Part shown: positions 23,994 to 33,412 of the stretch, piece after piece
Layout of the letters: each line of letters starts with the position of its first letter
How positions within the stretch are numbered: position 1 is the stretch's first letter
Assembly: GCA_029210725.1 (NCBI GenBank)
Contig: JARGFM010000020.1
Span: 1-61,593, forward strand
Origin: Bacteroidales bacterium
Lineage (GTDB): Bacteria; Bacteroidota; Bacteroidia; Bacteroidales; GCA-2748055
DNA: 61,593 nt
Direction of reading: 5' to 3'
The notes under the pieces: generated by a model
Databases searched by the model: none
Told to the model about the DNA's origin: nothing
What the model saw: only the letters and a program-made list of their open reading frames with translations
Position numbers and translations under genes: made by a program

Positions 23994-24640
23994 AAGCCCT
24001 CCTCCTCAATAATTTCATCTGAAAGTTCGTTTGTTCTGGTCCGGCCCGGTACAGGGGAATCCAGCGCAGTCCGGATCCCGTCAAGGCCGGTCTCCATGGC
24101 TTGCCTCAGTTCTCTTCTCCGGAGCTGATCTTTCATATTTGATATAAGTTTCGAAAGGACCTCCACACCCAGCAGATCCCGGACGCCTTTGTCTGGAAGA
24201 ATCACCATCTGCCGTTCGAACTGACTGGCCATCAGTAGGATTCCCCTCCGGTCGTGCGTGGAAAAAAGTTCACGGGAAAGGAAAAGCGATTCGGCATATT
24301 GCCTGGTTTCCGTTTCTTTCCGGTGCGAGGACAGGAACAACCTGGTAAATCCCGGAAACAGGATGGTCAGTAGCACCGCTAAAATCCCGGTGGCAAGAAT
24401 GACTACCACTGAAACAAGTAACAAAGTTTCCCTGAGCCAGCCCAGTAAAAACAGGTTCATCAACAGGCAAAGCAGGCTCGCAATCGAAACCCCGAAGGCA
24501 AAAGCTTTCCAGGGGATTTCCGCATAACTGTCGCTACACAGGACCGAAGCCACTACGATCTGTGCCCTGGTCAGCTGTTCAGTTTCAGCGATGCGCTTAT
24601 CGAGCAGGGCGCGATCGTTGTCTGAAAGAATTTGTTTCAT
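23990..24640 (-). CDS. TPM-domain membrane protein
   Basis: The 216-residue protein begins ILSDNDRALLDKRIAETEQL then TRAQIVVASVLCSDSYAEIP, the start of a TPM domain that is interrupted by two membrane helices (about 48-68 and 72-95) before HDRRGILLMASQFERQMVIL, a pattern of the short TPM paralogues that accompany YgcG-like proteins. TPM proteins have been linked to membrane or photosystem repair and phosphatase activity in other organisms. Its ATG precedes the frameshifted YgcG-like gene, sharing 4 bases. LemA, the usual third member, is not present next to them. Confidence 0.75.
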   Translation of the reverse strand: MKQILSDNDRALLDKRIAETEQLTRAQIVVASVLCSDSYAEIPWKAFAFGVSIASLLCLLMNLFLLGWLRETLLLVSVVVILATGILAVLLTILFPGFTRLFLSSHRKETETRQYAESLFLSRELFSTHDRRGILLMASQFERQMVILPDKGVRDLLGVEVLSKLISNMKDQLRRRELRQAMETGLDGIRTALDSPVPGRTRTNELSDEIIEEEGL

Positions 24641-24802
24641 GTCGGTGAAGCTTTATAAATAAATAAATGCCTGAGCATTTTTACTCAAGTTACTGGCTTT
24701 TATGATTATTCCAATACGGGGATCTCAAATGATATCTCCTTCCACGGCCGATCCTCCTGCATTAAAATGTTCTATATTTATATATGATCAATCCATCCTG
24801 CC

Positions 24803-25792
24803 ATGAAGATAATCCCTGTTTGTGCCATCCTTCTGATCCTTTCCTTTTCCGCCTTAAAGGGGCAGGACAAGGAGCATTTTTTTTTCAAGGACTCCTACAT
24901 CCTGAAACCTTTTCTCTCTGAAATCAGGAGCACTGCCATAAAAGCTGAGCTGGCCCGGCTGAATACACTGGATGAGAATTACTATGTAAGCGACTATACC
25001 GGCAGGCCCTTTATAGAGGTACATCTTGGGACCGAACTCCCGGTGTATTACCTGGTCAACCGGCAAAAAGATTTCAAATTCAGTGCCGGCGGCTTTATCG
25101 GGAATATCTTGCTGATCGATATGTTTGAAGAGCATACGGCCCCTGTGATCAACACAGATTACTTCTTCGGATTAAAAGCCGCTGCCATTAAATACGTCGA
25201 TCATCCCTACATCCGGAACATCGGACTGAAGATGGTTCCCGTGTTTCATGAAAGCACCCACCTGGGAGATGAATTCTCCATCCACGGCCATCATGACCTT
25301 CCCGGCTTTAACCGGGTCAATGTTTCCTATGAAGCCTGGGAAATAGCCGCTGTCATCAATGATCCGGATACCATTCAATCCAATCTGCTTTCGGCAAAGC
25401 TGGGGTTCCACAGGCTGTGGAATCCCGGCAAAGGGTACTATTCAACGGACAGCCTTGAAACAAAAGGGCTTATGGTACCCCCCTCCGAAAAAAACTATGA
25501 ATATTATGTTCAGCTGAACTGGCAGCGCACCCGGGGATTTCTTTGTTCCGGCAGATGGATGAATGTACTATCCGTGGAGGCAAATAACAGGCTCCAATTC
25601 AGCTACGATGATGCTGTCCGGGAGAAGAGAAGCTGGAATATCAACCTCTATCTGGGTTGGAAATATCTCGCTGGAAATTCAGGTCATCACCTGGGATTCT
25701 TTTTCAGGTATTACGCCGGGATCATTCCTTACGGGCAATTCAGGAATACTCCGGGATACCGCTATGCCGGCCTGAGCATCGTTTATCACTGA
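24803..25792 (+). CDS. DUF1207-type outer-membrane protein
   Basis: The 329-residue protein has a signal peptide (MKIIPVCAILLILSFSALKG) and beta-rich sequence. The family hallmark FHESTHLGDEF (about 149-159) is present, along with FIEVHLGTELPVYY, YYVQLNWQRTRGF and a C-terminal YRYAGLSIVYH strand. DUF1207 proteins are predicted outer-membrane barrels of unknown function. TATATTTA at about 24774 is one base from the TAnnTTTG -7 consensus and may be its promoter. Confidence 0.8.
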   Translation: MKIIPVCAILLILSFSALKGQDKEHFFFKDSYILKPFLSEIRSTAIKAELARLNTLDENYYVSDYTGRPFIEVHLGTELPVYYLVNRQKDFKFSAGGFIGNILLIDMFEEHTAPVINTDYFFGLKAAAIKYVDHPYIRNIGLKMVPVFHESTHLGDEFSIHGHHDLPGFNRVNVSYEAWEIAAVINDPDTIQSNLLSAKLGFHRLWNPGKGYYSTDSLETKGLMVPPSEKNYEYYVQLNWQRTRGFLCSGRWMNVLSVEANNRLQFSYDDAVREKRSWNINLYLGWKYLAGNSGHHLGFFFRYYAGIIPYGQFRNTPGYRYAGLSIVYH

Positions 25793-25854
25793 TAAAACAT
25801 AGCCAGGAAATCCGCAAGACCGAAACAAATCAAACATTTAAATTGATATTGCAG

Positions 25855-27594
25855 CTATTTTAGAATTATCATCTTCTTCACCTCCTGGAATGCACCGGCA
25901 CGAATTTTATAAAAATAGATGCCGCCTGACAAATCCCGGGCGCTGAGTACAACTTCATGATGGCCTGCATGTAACGGCTTTTCGAGGAGCGTCACTACAT
26001 TTTTGCCCAGGGTGTTATATACATCAATGCTTACATCGACGGGATCTGCCAGACAGAACTTAATCTGAGTGGATGAATGAAAGGGATTCGGATAGTTCTG
26101 GTCAAGCCGGTATTGCAGGGCTTTCCCGTTGACATCCTCCACGCTGTTGGGACCCGAATCAGGTTCTGTCCACCAGCCGTTGCGCAAGTAGTTCCCCCGG
26201 CCCGTTGACCAGATCAGCTTGTCGGCCGAAGATGAAGGAAGCGTATAAACCAGCACACTTTCCACATTATCCACAGCATCCTTCAGGGATACGACAATTT
26301 CTGCGGTTCCATTGTTATCGATATCGGCCAGGGTGGGTACCGGCATGGCACCCCGGCGGGGAATAATTATCCGGTGAAGCAGCTTACCGCCCGCATCCAG
26401 AATAAAAAGTGCCCCCTGATCGTTTTCTGTGGAATAGGTATTAAACAAGACCTCAGGGAGACCGTCCCCGGAAAGATCGCCGATCACTACTCCCCCTGTC
26501 AAAACGTTGGTAAGGGTGGTATAAATAAATGACCATAGTTCACTTTTATCTGAAGCAAGGGCATGAATCCTGCCGTCGAATCCGGCAAAAATAAATTCCG
26601 GGCCCGGTTTGACCGCATTGATATCGGCAATCGCAACCTGGTTGGTCGCCCCCACCAGATTCCCTCCCAGGAGCACGATCTCATTGAAGCCGTCGCCATC
26701 CACATCGGCAATGGCAGGTGCCGCAGCGGTGAACTCTGATTACAGATCCACTTCCTGGTTACCTGACCAGCCCTGCATAGCGAGAGCCAAATCGTGCAGA
26801 TAGGGTACACCGGGGGTTTTTGTGCAACTCTGGAACATGTCATTTGTATCGAAAGCTTCCCCCGAACCCTTATAAAAACTTGCGTGTATATTGTCGTGAG
26901 TTACAACGATATCCATTTTAAGATCTCCGTCAAGGTCTCCCACGGCTATGTTCTGGTCATAGCTTCCGGCAGGAAAACAGTCTTCATCACAGCTACTCGA
27001 TCCGGCACTATTTGGAGGAAAACCTTCCACCAGAGTACCATCGGCATGCCATGCATTCACCACGTCAGTGGGTAATACCATGGCCGGGGACGCCAGCAGA
27101 TCAAGTTCTCCGTCTCCATCAATATCACCACCGGCCAGACTGCGTAACTCGCCTTCCCAGGTGACGGGAAAACCGGAAAGCAGATTGCCCTCTGCGTCAA
27201 GCAAAAAAACCTGGTCACTTGTTGCAAAAGCAATTTCCTCACAGGAGTCACCGCGAAAATCAGCAACAACGGGGCCCGCAAATATCCGGCCAGGGGTATC
27301 GTTAAACTTCCAGAAAAGGGACCCGTCAGCCTTCCAGACCACGAGTGCATTGGCTCGCGGAACGATGATTTCCTGAACGCCATTGGTGTCAATGTCAGAT
27401 ACGGCCGGCGAACCCAGCAATGCTTCCTCCCAACGATCTTTGAGTGTGAGTAATAAAACCGGTTCTTCCAAAGCTGCACCGTTCTTCAGGTGACTCTTTT
27501 GTGCCTGTGCAAATAAAGACTGTGTAAATGGACTCATTGTCATACCCGCCAGAAGAAAAGCTGTTATTGCCAGTCGTAAAGGTCGATGTGCCAT
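25855..27594 (-). pseudogene. T9SS-secreted FG-GAP repeat protein interrupted by an in-frame stop
   Basis: From 27594 a signal peptide is followed by FG-GAP/VCBS-type repeats with calcium-binding-like loops (SDIDTNGVQEIIVP, GDIDGDGELDLLASP, GDLDGDLKMDIVVTH). After NQEVDL a TAA (26742-26740) intervenes; the same frame then resumes with SEFTAAAPAIADVDGDGFNE and further repeats, ending in a type A sorting domain (LDQNYPNPFHSSTQIKF ... GIYFYKIRAGAFQEVKKMII). Without the stop it would be about 580 residues. The C-terminal part is needed for secretion, so the shortened protein would stay periplasmic. It is downstream of the barrel and cytochrome genes on the same strand and could be their surface partner. 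Confidence 0.85.
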
Positions 27595-27685
27595 TTTGCT
27601 ATACTTTGAATTGAACTGCCGGTTCAGGCATCAAAATAAATGTACGACATAATCATGGGTCTGTCAAGAAAACGCCCCCCTGAAA

Positions 27686-29290
27686 TCAGAAGCGCTGGCT
27701 CAGGCTGGCAAAGATCCGGTTGTAGCCCAAAGATTTTTCGAAGGTGCCCTCGTAGTGTACCGAAAGGAAGAGCTTCCGGCAGACGGACCAGGAAAGTCCG
27801 GCCTCCCCCACATGCTGGGCAATGGCCATTTCTGCACTCCGGTAGTGATGGTCCACATAATGGTATTTCAGTTCCGCCTGCAGTTTCCCTTTCAGGAACT
27901 CCCTGTTGATCCCCAGTCCGTAAATCATACCATCGAGGTAGGCCGACTGCATCCAGGTAAAAGTGGCGGTCACCCTTGCCCCGATGCCCGGTATCCCGGA
28001 ATAAGTGGCATACCCGTGTGCATTCTTAGTGGCTACAGGATCATCCTTCCGGTAACGGTAGGCCGCATGGGCTCCGAGGTAGAGAGAAGGGACGGGACGG
28101 TAATTGACCCGGAATCGCCAGCCCTGGAGAATCTTTTCATCCAGCAACCTGTCGAGAAAATCCCGGTAGCTCTCGTAATAAATCAGGTTGTTGCGGGCGC
28201 TGTAGGACAGAGACAGGCTAAGGGGACTAACGATCCTGTACCGCAGCATCAGGTAGGTGTTGTAAAGATGAAACACCGTTTCTTTGGTTTCTCCCACCTT
28301 CTGATACAGGTCGGTCTCCACAGAACCGAAGAACCAGAGGTCCCTGACCAGGGTGTTGGAATGTTGTATATAGATAAAGCGCCGGTCGGTTGCCCCCTGA
28401 TTCATCTGCTCGATAAAGGCCAGAGTGTTTTGCATACTCCCGGCCCCCCCCTTGAAATTATGTGCCAGATAAGCCCCGTACTGGAACAGCCCGGTGTTAA
28501 TGCTATAATCCTGGTAATCGGGACGGAAACCTGCGATCATTCCGGCGGAGAGGGCCCCGAATCCCTTTTCAAACTGCAGGCCGTCGATGGCCCCCACCGA
28601 GGATAGTTTCGGGTTGATCCGCCTCCCGGCTGTAAGCCACACAGAGTTTCTGAAGGCATAAGTTGCCGAAAGTTTATAAATCTTCATTCCGTTGAAAACA
28701 TTCTCCCTGATCTCATCCCACTGCCCCAGAGTATGGCTGAAAATCGAGTATGTCTCCACCGTCAGACCGCTTCCGCCGATGTTCCGGGCCGCCAGGGAGA
28801 AGGCGTAACGCAGGCGTTGCCGGCCGTCTGTCTGCTGGTTCTTCAGGTAGGTATAGGACGATACAGAGAACCGTCCATCGATCTCCTGCTTCTTGCCGGC
28901 AGCAGCCAGGGCTGCTTCATCGACGGCTTCCTCCACGGTCTCCCCGGCTTCGGCAGGCTTGGCCGGTTCGGAAGGCTTGGCCGATTCGATCGATTTCAGT
29001 TCTACCGGACGGCCGAAAACCGGATCTGATATACGGAATTCCCTTTCCCTCAGTGCATCGCAAACACAGGAAGTGGAGCTGTGGCTGAGGATCACCAGCA
29101 CGGGGATCTCCCCCCGGCTATCCTTCATGAATAGGGTGTCTCCATCATGCAGCCCGTCGGTGGAGCTGAACCTGACATAAACGTGCTGGGAAGTGAGGTA
29201 GCTTACCTTCCCTTCCAGGGGGGCCTGTCCCGATGCAAGTGCTTCGGCAAGGAACAGCCCCAGGAGTAATATGGTGTAGCGCATCCCCAT
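27686..29290 (-). CDS. Large outer-membrane beta-barrel linked to multihaem cytochromes
   Basis: I start at the ATG overlapping the cytochrome stop (TGATG). The 534-residue protein has a signal peptide, then a small SH3-like domain (about 25-90, KVSYLTSQHVYVRFSSTDGL) and an Ala/Pro/Glu linker (AKPSEPAKPAEAGETVEEAV). From residue about 130 to the end it is beta-barrel with many aromatic strands (YAFSLAARNIGG, GAYLAHNFKGG, RFRVNYRPVPSLYLGAHA), ending NRIFASLSQRF. A terminal Phe fits outer-membrane insertion. About 400 residues allow some 20 strands. Overlap with a 13-haem cytochrome suggests a porin-cytochrome conduit analogous to MtrB, though similarity to MtrB is not claimed. Confidence 0.75.
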   Translation of the reverse strand: MGMRYTILLLGLFLAEALASGQAPLEGKVSYLTSQHVYVRFSSTDGLHDGDTLFMKDSRGEIPVLVILSHSSTSCVCDALREREFRISDPVFGRPVELKSIESAKPSEPAKPAEAGETVEEAVDEAALAAAGKKQEIDGRFSVSSYTYLKNQQTDGRQRLRYAFSLAARNIGGSGLTVETYSIFSHTLGQWDEIRENVFNGMKIYKLSATYAFRNSVWLTAGRRINPKLSSVGAIDGLQFEKGFGALSAGMIAGFRPDYQDYSINTGLFQYGAYLAHNFKGGAGSMQNTLAFIEQMNQGATDRRFIYIQHSNTLVRDLWFFGSVETDLYQKVGETKETVFHLYNTYLMLRYRIVSPLSLSLSYSARNNLIYYESYRDFLDRLLDEKILQGWRFRVNYRPVPSLYLGAHAAYRYRKDDPVATKNAHGYATYSGIPGIGARVTATFTWMQSAYLDGMIYGLGINREFLKGKLQAELKYHYVDHHYRSAEMAIAQHVGEAGLSWSVCRKLFLSVHYEGTFEKSLGYNRIFASLSQRF

Positions 29291-30321
29291 CAATCTTCGC
29301 TCCCTCTTGGATGGCATTCCAGGCATGCCATGCTGTTGTAAGAATAATCGTTCTCCCCCGAATGCTTGTCATCCATCCTCGACTGGCTGTGCTCGTGGCA
29401 GGTCAGACAGGTGAAATTGCTGTAATTGTTCGCATCCTGATGGCATTGCGTGCAGTTGTCCCATTCGCCCCGGTGCTCGCCCGAATAAATGGGGAAGAAC
29501 TGAGCATCGTGGATGGGAAAACCGGCCGGTTTCCAGTCAGGCCGGGTAGTATGGCACTGCTGGCAGTCTGTGGAGATTCCAGCTGCCTCGTGGGCGGGAT
29601 TTACCGTGTTCTGGTAATCGTCCTGGTGACAGGTATAACAGTCCGGGGAGGTATCGCTGAAGCTTCCGGAGCTATGGCAGCTGCTGCAGTCCCGGATGTC
29701 ATGTCCCAGGGTGAGCGGGAAGAACTGGTGCACAAATCCCGCCCCGCTCCAGCTGAAGGCCGTGAGGGAATGGCAGTCCGCGCATTCCGTCCCCAGGTTC
29801 ACATCCATGTGGTTTGGTTCCGTCGTGGCCTGGTAGTCGGCCATGTGGCAGTCGACACATTCCACACCCATGGCTTCGAAGCGAAGCGAAGAGGCCGATG
29901 AATGGCAGCCGGCACATTCAGCCGCCAGATGGGCTCCCAGGAGCGGGAAGCGGCCCTGCCGGTGGATATCCGTTACATTGCTCACAATCCAGGATTGGGG
30001 GGTATGACACCTGCCGCAGTCATTCCCGACAGTCTGCTCGTGCAGGTCCGTATGACAAGAGTAGCAATCCGTTTCCGCCTCCTTGAATTCCAGAGAGGTA
30101 TGACACAGCCGGCAATTAATCTCGGCATGTTGCCCCACCAGGGACATGCCAGCGGTATTGTGATCATAGGCATAGACCTCGGGATCCAGTTCCCAGCCCC
30201 TGGTGTTGTGACAGGTGTTGCAGGGAATCCTGAAATCGTTCCCATGCGGGGAATCGGTCTGCCGTGTTGCATTTACGAAGACCATTAACAGGACAGGCAG
30301 TATCAGTGGCAGGATTCGCAT
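29290..30321 (-). CDS. Secreted 13-haem c-type cytochrome
   Basis: The 343-residue protein has a signal peptide (MRILPLILPVLLMVFVNA) and 13 CxxCH haem-binding motifs: CNTCH, CRLCH, CYSCH, CGRCH, CAGCH, CVDCH, CADCH, CSSCH, CYTCH, CQQCH, CTQCH, CLTCH and CLECH. One haem per 26 residues is typical of electron-wire cytochromes, and extra histidines (DHNTAG, IHRQG, PNHMD, AHEAAG) can serve as distal ligands. I start at the ATG 19 bases inside the upstream cytochrome gene; a longer frame upstream is an out-of-frame read of that gene. It overlaps the barrel gene at its 3' end. Confidence 0.92.
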   Translation of the reverse strand: MRILPLILPVLLMVFVNATRQTDSPHGNDFRIPCNTCHNTRGWELDPEVYAYDHNTAGMSLVGQHAEINCRLCHTSLEFKEAETDCYSCHTDLHEQTVGNDCGRCHTPQSWIVSNVTDIHRQGRFPLLGAHLAAECAGCHSSASSLRFEAMGVECVDCHMADYQATTEPNHMDVNLGTECADCHSLTAFSWSGAGFVHQFFPLTLGHDIRDCSSCHSSGSFSDTSPDCYTCHQDDYQNTVNPAHEAAGISTDCQQCHTTRPDWKPAGFPIHDAQFFPIYSGEHRGEWDNCTQCHQDANNYSNFTCLTCHEHSQSRMDDKHSGENDYSYNSMACLECHPRGSED

Positions 30322-31904
30322 GTGGTGGATATGGGTTTGTAACGTGTGTAAATCAGATCGCCCTCTGTTACCTGCGGATGGCATTTGGCGCAGTCCACGT
30401 CCCGGTGCTTCCCGTCCAGCGGGAAGGCAGTGAGTGAATGGTCGAAAAGCCCCACTTTCCAGTCGAAGTAATCGTGGCATTTCAGGCAGGAAATACCCAG
30501 GGTGCCAAACTGCCGGTTATGTACCTCCCGGTGGTATTCCAGACAATCGGAAGACAGTCTGGAGAATTTTTGTACCGGTGAAACCTGTTCGCCGGTACTC
30601 ATATGACAGGCCCGGCAGGACTGATTCCGGTGGGCCCCTTCCAAAAGGTATCCTGTCAAAGCATGATCAAAGGAGATATCACTCCACCGGGAATCCTGGT
30701 GGCAGGCCGTACACTGCTTATCCGGATAATACTTTGAATCGAGGACCCCGGCATGGATGTCCTGGTGGCAGTCACTGCAGGTTTTACCGATCTCCCTGAA
30801 TTCCCAGCGCTCATCTTTCCGGTGACAGTCGAAGCAGGGTGTGGCCCGGTGGGCCCCGTCCAGGGCAAAGGGCAAACTGTTATGCCGCTGGATGGTGAAC
30901 AGCGAGGGGGAAAACCCTTGTTCGCTATGGCATTCAGCGCAGTCGGGCACTGACGACACGGTGGTGAATTGTTTCCGGTGGCAGTCCGTATGGCAGTCGG
31001 CGCAGCGGGAATGCTTCAGCGTTCCCGAGTACCCGTTCTTGTGGCAGGAGGTGCAGGATAACGATTCGTGTTTTCCTTTCAAAGGAAAGCCGGTGGCCGC
31101 ATGGTCAAAATCCCCGGCATTTTTGATCTGCTTAAAGGAAAGCTCCGTATGGCACTTATTGCAGTCCTGCCCGAAGCGGTTCTCATGCACATCCCGGTGG
31201 CAGTCGGTGCAATTACCATGGGCACCCCCCCTGAAGATACGGGTTTCCCTGCCGTTCCTGGTAGTGGTCCGGTGGCATGCTGCACAATCGACCGATTGGT
31301 GTTTCCCCGCCAGCCTGAAAGCGGAATTGTTGTGGTTGAATCCAGGGGCCGGCCGGAAATGCTCATACCCGTGACAGGAGCTGCAATTCACCCCCAGGTC
31401 CCCCTGGTGGTAGTCCTCATGGCAATCCTTACAGGCCTGCCCGAGCCCCAGGTAAGTGTCTGTCCTTTCCCTGAGCTCCGGATCCCCGATAAATTCCTTT
31501 TTATGACACTGGCTGCAACCGATCCTTCCATGGGCACCCTGTAGCGTGTATCCCGTCAGAGAATGCCCGAACCGGTCCCTGTCGAAACGGATCATCTCAA
31601 AATTCCTGCCGTGGTGGTCATTGTGGCACGAGGCACATTCCTTTCCCTTCACCTCCACTGAAACATGATATCCCCTGTTGGCTTCGATTCTCGATGCGAT
31701 CTCCCGGTGGCAGTCCAGACATTTTTCATTGGAGACCTGCTTTCGCAGAACGTGGCATTTGACACAATTGGACATCCCCTCCAGGTGTGCATGGGCCTTA
31801 GCCAGATCACCCGGACTAAGCTGGGCAAAAAGCGAAATTGTCTGGAAACCAGTAAGAAGGAGCAGCAGCGCCAGGGTTTGTATATAAGAGCTTATTCTGT
31901 TCAA
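30303..31904 (-). CDS. Secreted 19-haem c-type cytochrome
   Basis: The 533-residue protein has a signal peptide (ending SLFAQ) and 19 CxxCH motifs, the last being the C-terminal five residues. A recurrent unit of about 35-45 residues has FDHxxTGFPLxGKHxxxxCxxCHxx (seen at GFNHNNSAFRLAGKH, DFDHAATGFPLKGKH, SFDHALTGYLLEGAH, LFDHSLTAFPLDGKH); the DH histidines probably act as distal haem ligands, making repeated bis-His modules. One extra site reads CLEYH instead of CxxCH (30531-30545) and should not bind c-type haem covalently. The gene starts 11 bases after the flavoprotein gene and overlaps the 13-haem gene by 19 bases. A periplasmic electron wire is the natural inference. Confidence 0.93.
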   Translation of the reverse strand: MNRISSYIQTLALLLLLTGFQTISLFAQLSPGDLAKAHAHLEGMSNCVKCHVLRKQVSNEKCLDCHREIASRIEANRGYHVSVEVKGKECASCHNDHHGRNFEMIRFDRDRFGHSLTGYTLQGAHGRIGCSQCHKKEFIGDPELRERTDTYLGLGQACKDCHEDYHQGDLGVNCSSCHGYEHFRPAPGFNHNNSAFRLAGKHQSVDCAACHRTTTRNGRETRIFRGGAHGNCTDCHRDVHENRFGQDCNKCHTELSFKQIKNAGDFDHAATGFPLKGKHESLSCTSCHKNGYSGTLKHSRCADCHTDCHRKQFTTVSSVPDCAECHSEQGFSPSLFTIQRHNSLPFALDGAHRATPCFDCHRKDERWEFREIGKTCSDCHQDIHAGVLDSKYYPDKQCTACHQDSRWSDISFDHALTGYLLEGAHRNQSCRACHMSTGEQVSPVQKFSRLSSDCLEYHREVHNRQFGTLGISCLKCHDYFDWKVGLFDHSLTAFPLDGKHRDVDCAKCHPQVTEGDLIYTRYKPISTTCESCH

Positions 31905-31915
31905 AACTTCGCCAC

Positions 31916-33247
31916 TTAGTCGTGTTTCAGGATCGCTTCTCCGAATTTCCTGGTGATCTGGATGCCGATCTTGTTCAGAAACTGGGTGGGAAGTTCGCCT
32001 CCGGCAAAAATATACACCCGGTCGTTCCGGAACCTTTGCTCACCTCTTTCCCCGTTGACCAGGGCCACCTCTTCGCTTTCAATGCTCTGAAGGTTGCTGT
32101 TGAACCACACCTCCAGTTTACCCAGGCGGATGGCTTCCTGTATCTTTTCCTGGTTTTTGGCTTTGATCCTGCTGAAAGTCTCCTTGCGGTAGGAAAGATT
32201 AACGATGTTTTGATCGCAGAGCTGCAGGGCCGCCTCCACCGCCGAGTCGCCGCCGCCAACGATCAGAATGTGTTCATTCCGGATTTGTTCGGGTTCGAGC
32301 AGCCGGTAGGCAACCTTTTCGGTCCCTTCCCCTGGAACATTCAGTTTTCGTGGCGTACCCCGGCGGCCTATGGCCAGGAGTACATGTTTGGCCGTGTATT
32401 CCTGACCAGCGGAGGTGGTGATCCGGAAGTGGTTCCCGTCCGGATAGATCCGTTCCGCCTTCGTGTGCTCGATCACATGAATGTCCTGCTTCGTGAGCAC
32501 CTGGTTCCAAAGGTCCAGAAGTTCCCCCTTGTTTGTTTCATGCATCTTCACGCGGCCATACAGGGGAAGTTCCATGAGAGAGGTCATAACCACCTTTTTT
32601 CGGGGATAGGAATAAACCGTCCCGCCCAGCGAATCCTGCTCCAGGGTGAGAAATCTCAGACCATGCTTTTTTGCGCTCAGCGAACCGGAGATCCCTGCCG
32701 GGCCTGCTCCCACGATGATCAGGTCATACCCGGCCCGGTGCGACCGGTCCAGCACCCGGACGATATGATCCACCGCCTGCCGTCCCTGTTCCACGGCATT
32801 ACGGATAAGTCCCATCCCTCCGAGCTCGCCGGCAATGGAGATCCCCGGAATATTGGTCTCAAAATCCCGGTTCATGTGAGGCAGGTCCACCCCCCTCTGT
32901 TCGGTGCCTATACAAAGGGAGATGGCCTGGGTGGGGCAGGCATGAAAACAAGCCCCGTGCCCTACACACCGGGCTGCATTGATGGTGGTGGCCTTCCCCC
33001 GGAGAATGCCAAGGATGTCCTTTTCAGGGCAGGCCGAAATACATGCCCCGGTAGCGATGCAACTGTTTGGATCCACCAACGGGTGCAGGGATACCGGCTC
33101 ATAGGTTCCGGAGGCCCTGGCTTCAGCAATTTTATCTGCGGTTTTTCTGCTGGTCCGCCTCAGCTTGAACATGTATATGACAAGCACCAGCAGGCACAGG
33201 AGAAACACCAATCCGTAAATAATAATCTTTTCTAGTAGCAGTTCCAT
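31916..33247 (-). CDS. Membrane-anchored ferredoxin-flavoprotein (thioredoxin-reductase-like)
   Basis: The 443-residue protein has an N-terminal membrane helix (5-27), a double-cluster ferredoxin domain (about 58-110) and an FAD/NAD(P)-binding two-dinucleotide-fold domain. Cluster motifs are CIATGACISACP and CVGHGACFHACP; in both, the second Cys of the standard CxxCxxCxxxCP is Thr or His. Flavin motifs are LIIVGAGPAGISGSLSA and HILIVGGGDSAVEAALQL; PGISIAGELGGMGLIRNAVE precedes them. No CxxC redox pair is seen, so it is not a true thioredoxin reductase. It could pass electrons between NAD(P)H or quinol and the cytochromes. Gene order places it between the b-type-cytochrome-like gene and the 19-haem cytochrome. 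Confidence 0.85.
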   Translation of the reverse strand: MELLLEKIIIYGLVFLLCLLVLVIYMFKLRRTSRKTADKIAEARASGTYEPVSLHPLVDPNSCIATGACISACPEKDILGILRGKATTINAARCVGHGACFHACPTQAISLCIGTEQRGVDLPHMNRDFETNIPGISIAGELGGMGLIRNAVEQGRQAVDHIVRVLDRSHRAGYDLIIVGAGPAGISGSLSAKKHGLRFLTLEQDSLGGTVYSYPRKKVVMTSLMELPLYGRVKMHETNKGELLDLWNQVLTKQDIHVIEHTKAERIYPDGNHFRITTSAGQEYTAKHVLLAIGRRGTPRKLNVPGEGTEKVAYRLLEPEQIRNEHILIVGGGDSAVEAALQLCDQNIVNLSYRKETFSRIKAKNQEKIQEAIRLGKLEVWFNSNLQSIESEEVALVNGERGEQRFRNDRVYIFAGGELPTQFLNKIGIQITRKFGEAILKHD

Positions 33248-33412
33248 GGCATTAATTTAATAAAACAGCCGGGCTCCCCTGAAATAAATGTAGACTTAAA
33301 CTGCCAGTAAAACGCCCGGAGAACTCTTATAGTTGTGCAGGAAGCCGGTAGATAACTCTTATTTAAAATTCATTTAAATAACAACAGGGGGAAGGATTGC
33401 ATCCTGCAAGGA

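Noticed and set aside
30322-30480. Upstream extension of the 13-haem cytochrome
   Set aside because: The added residues are an out-of-frame reading of the 19-haem gene; the signal peptide starts at the ATG at 30321.
31922-33235. A 437-residue plus-strand frame across the FeS-flavoprotein gene
   Set aside because: It is the antisense of a gene with clear motifs and contains no recognisable domain; long antisense frames are expected in GC-rich genes.
33295-33325. GG-N10-GC match upstream of the flavoprotein gene as a sigma-54 promoter
   Set aside because: Only the GG and GC are kept (boxes CGGGCG and CTGGCA), so it is within chance expectation.
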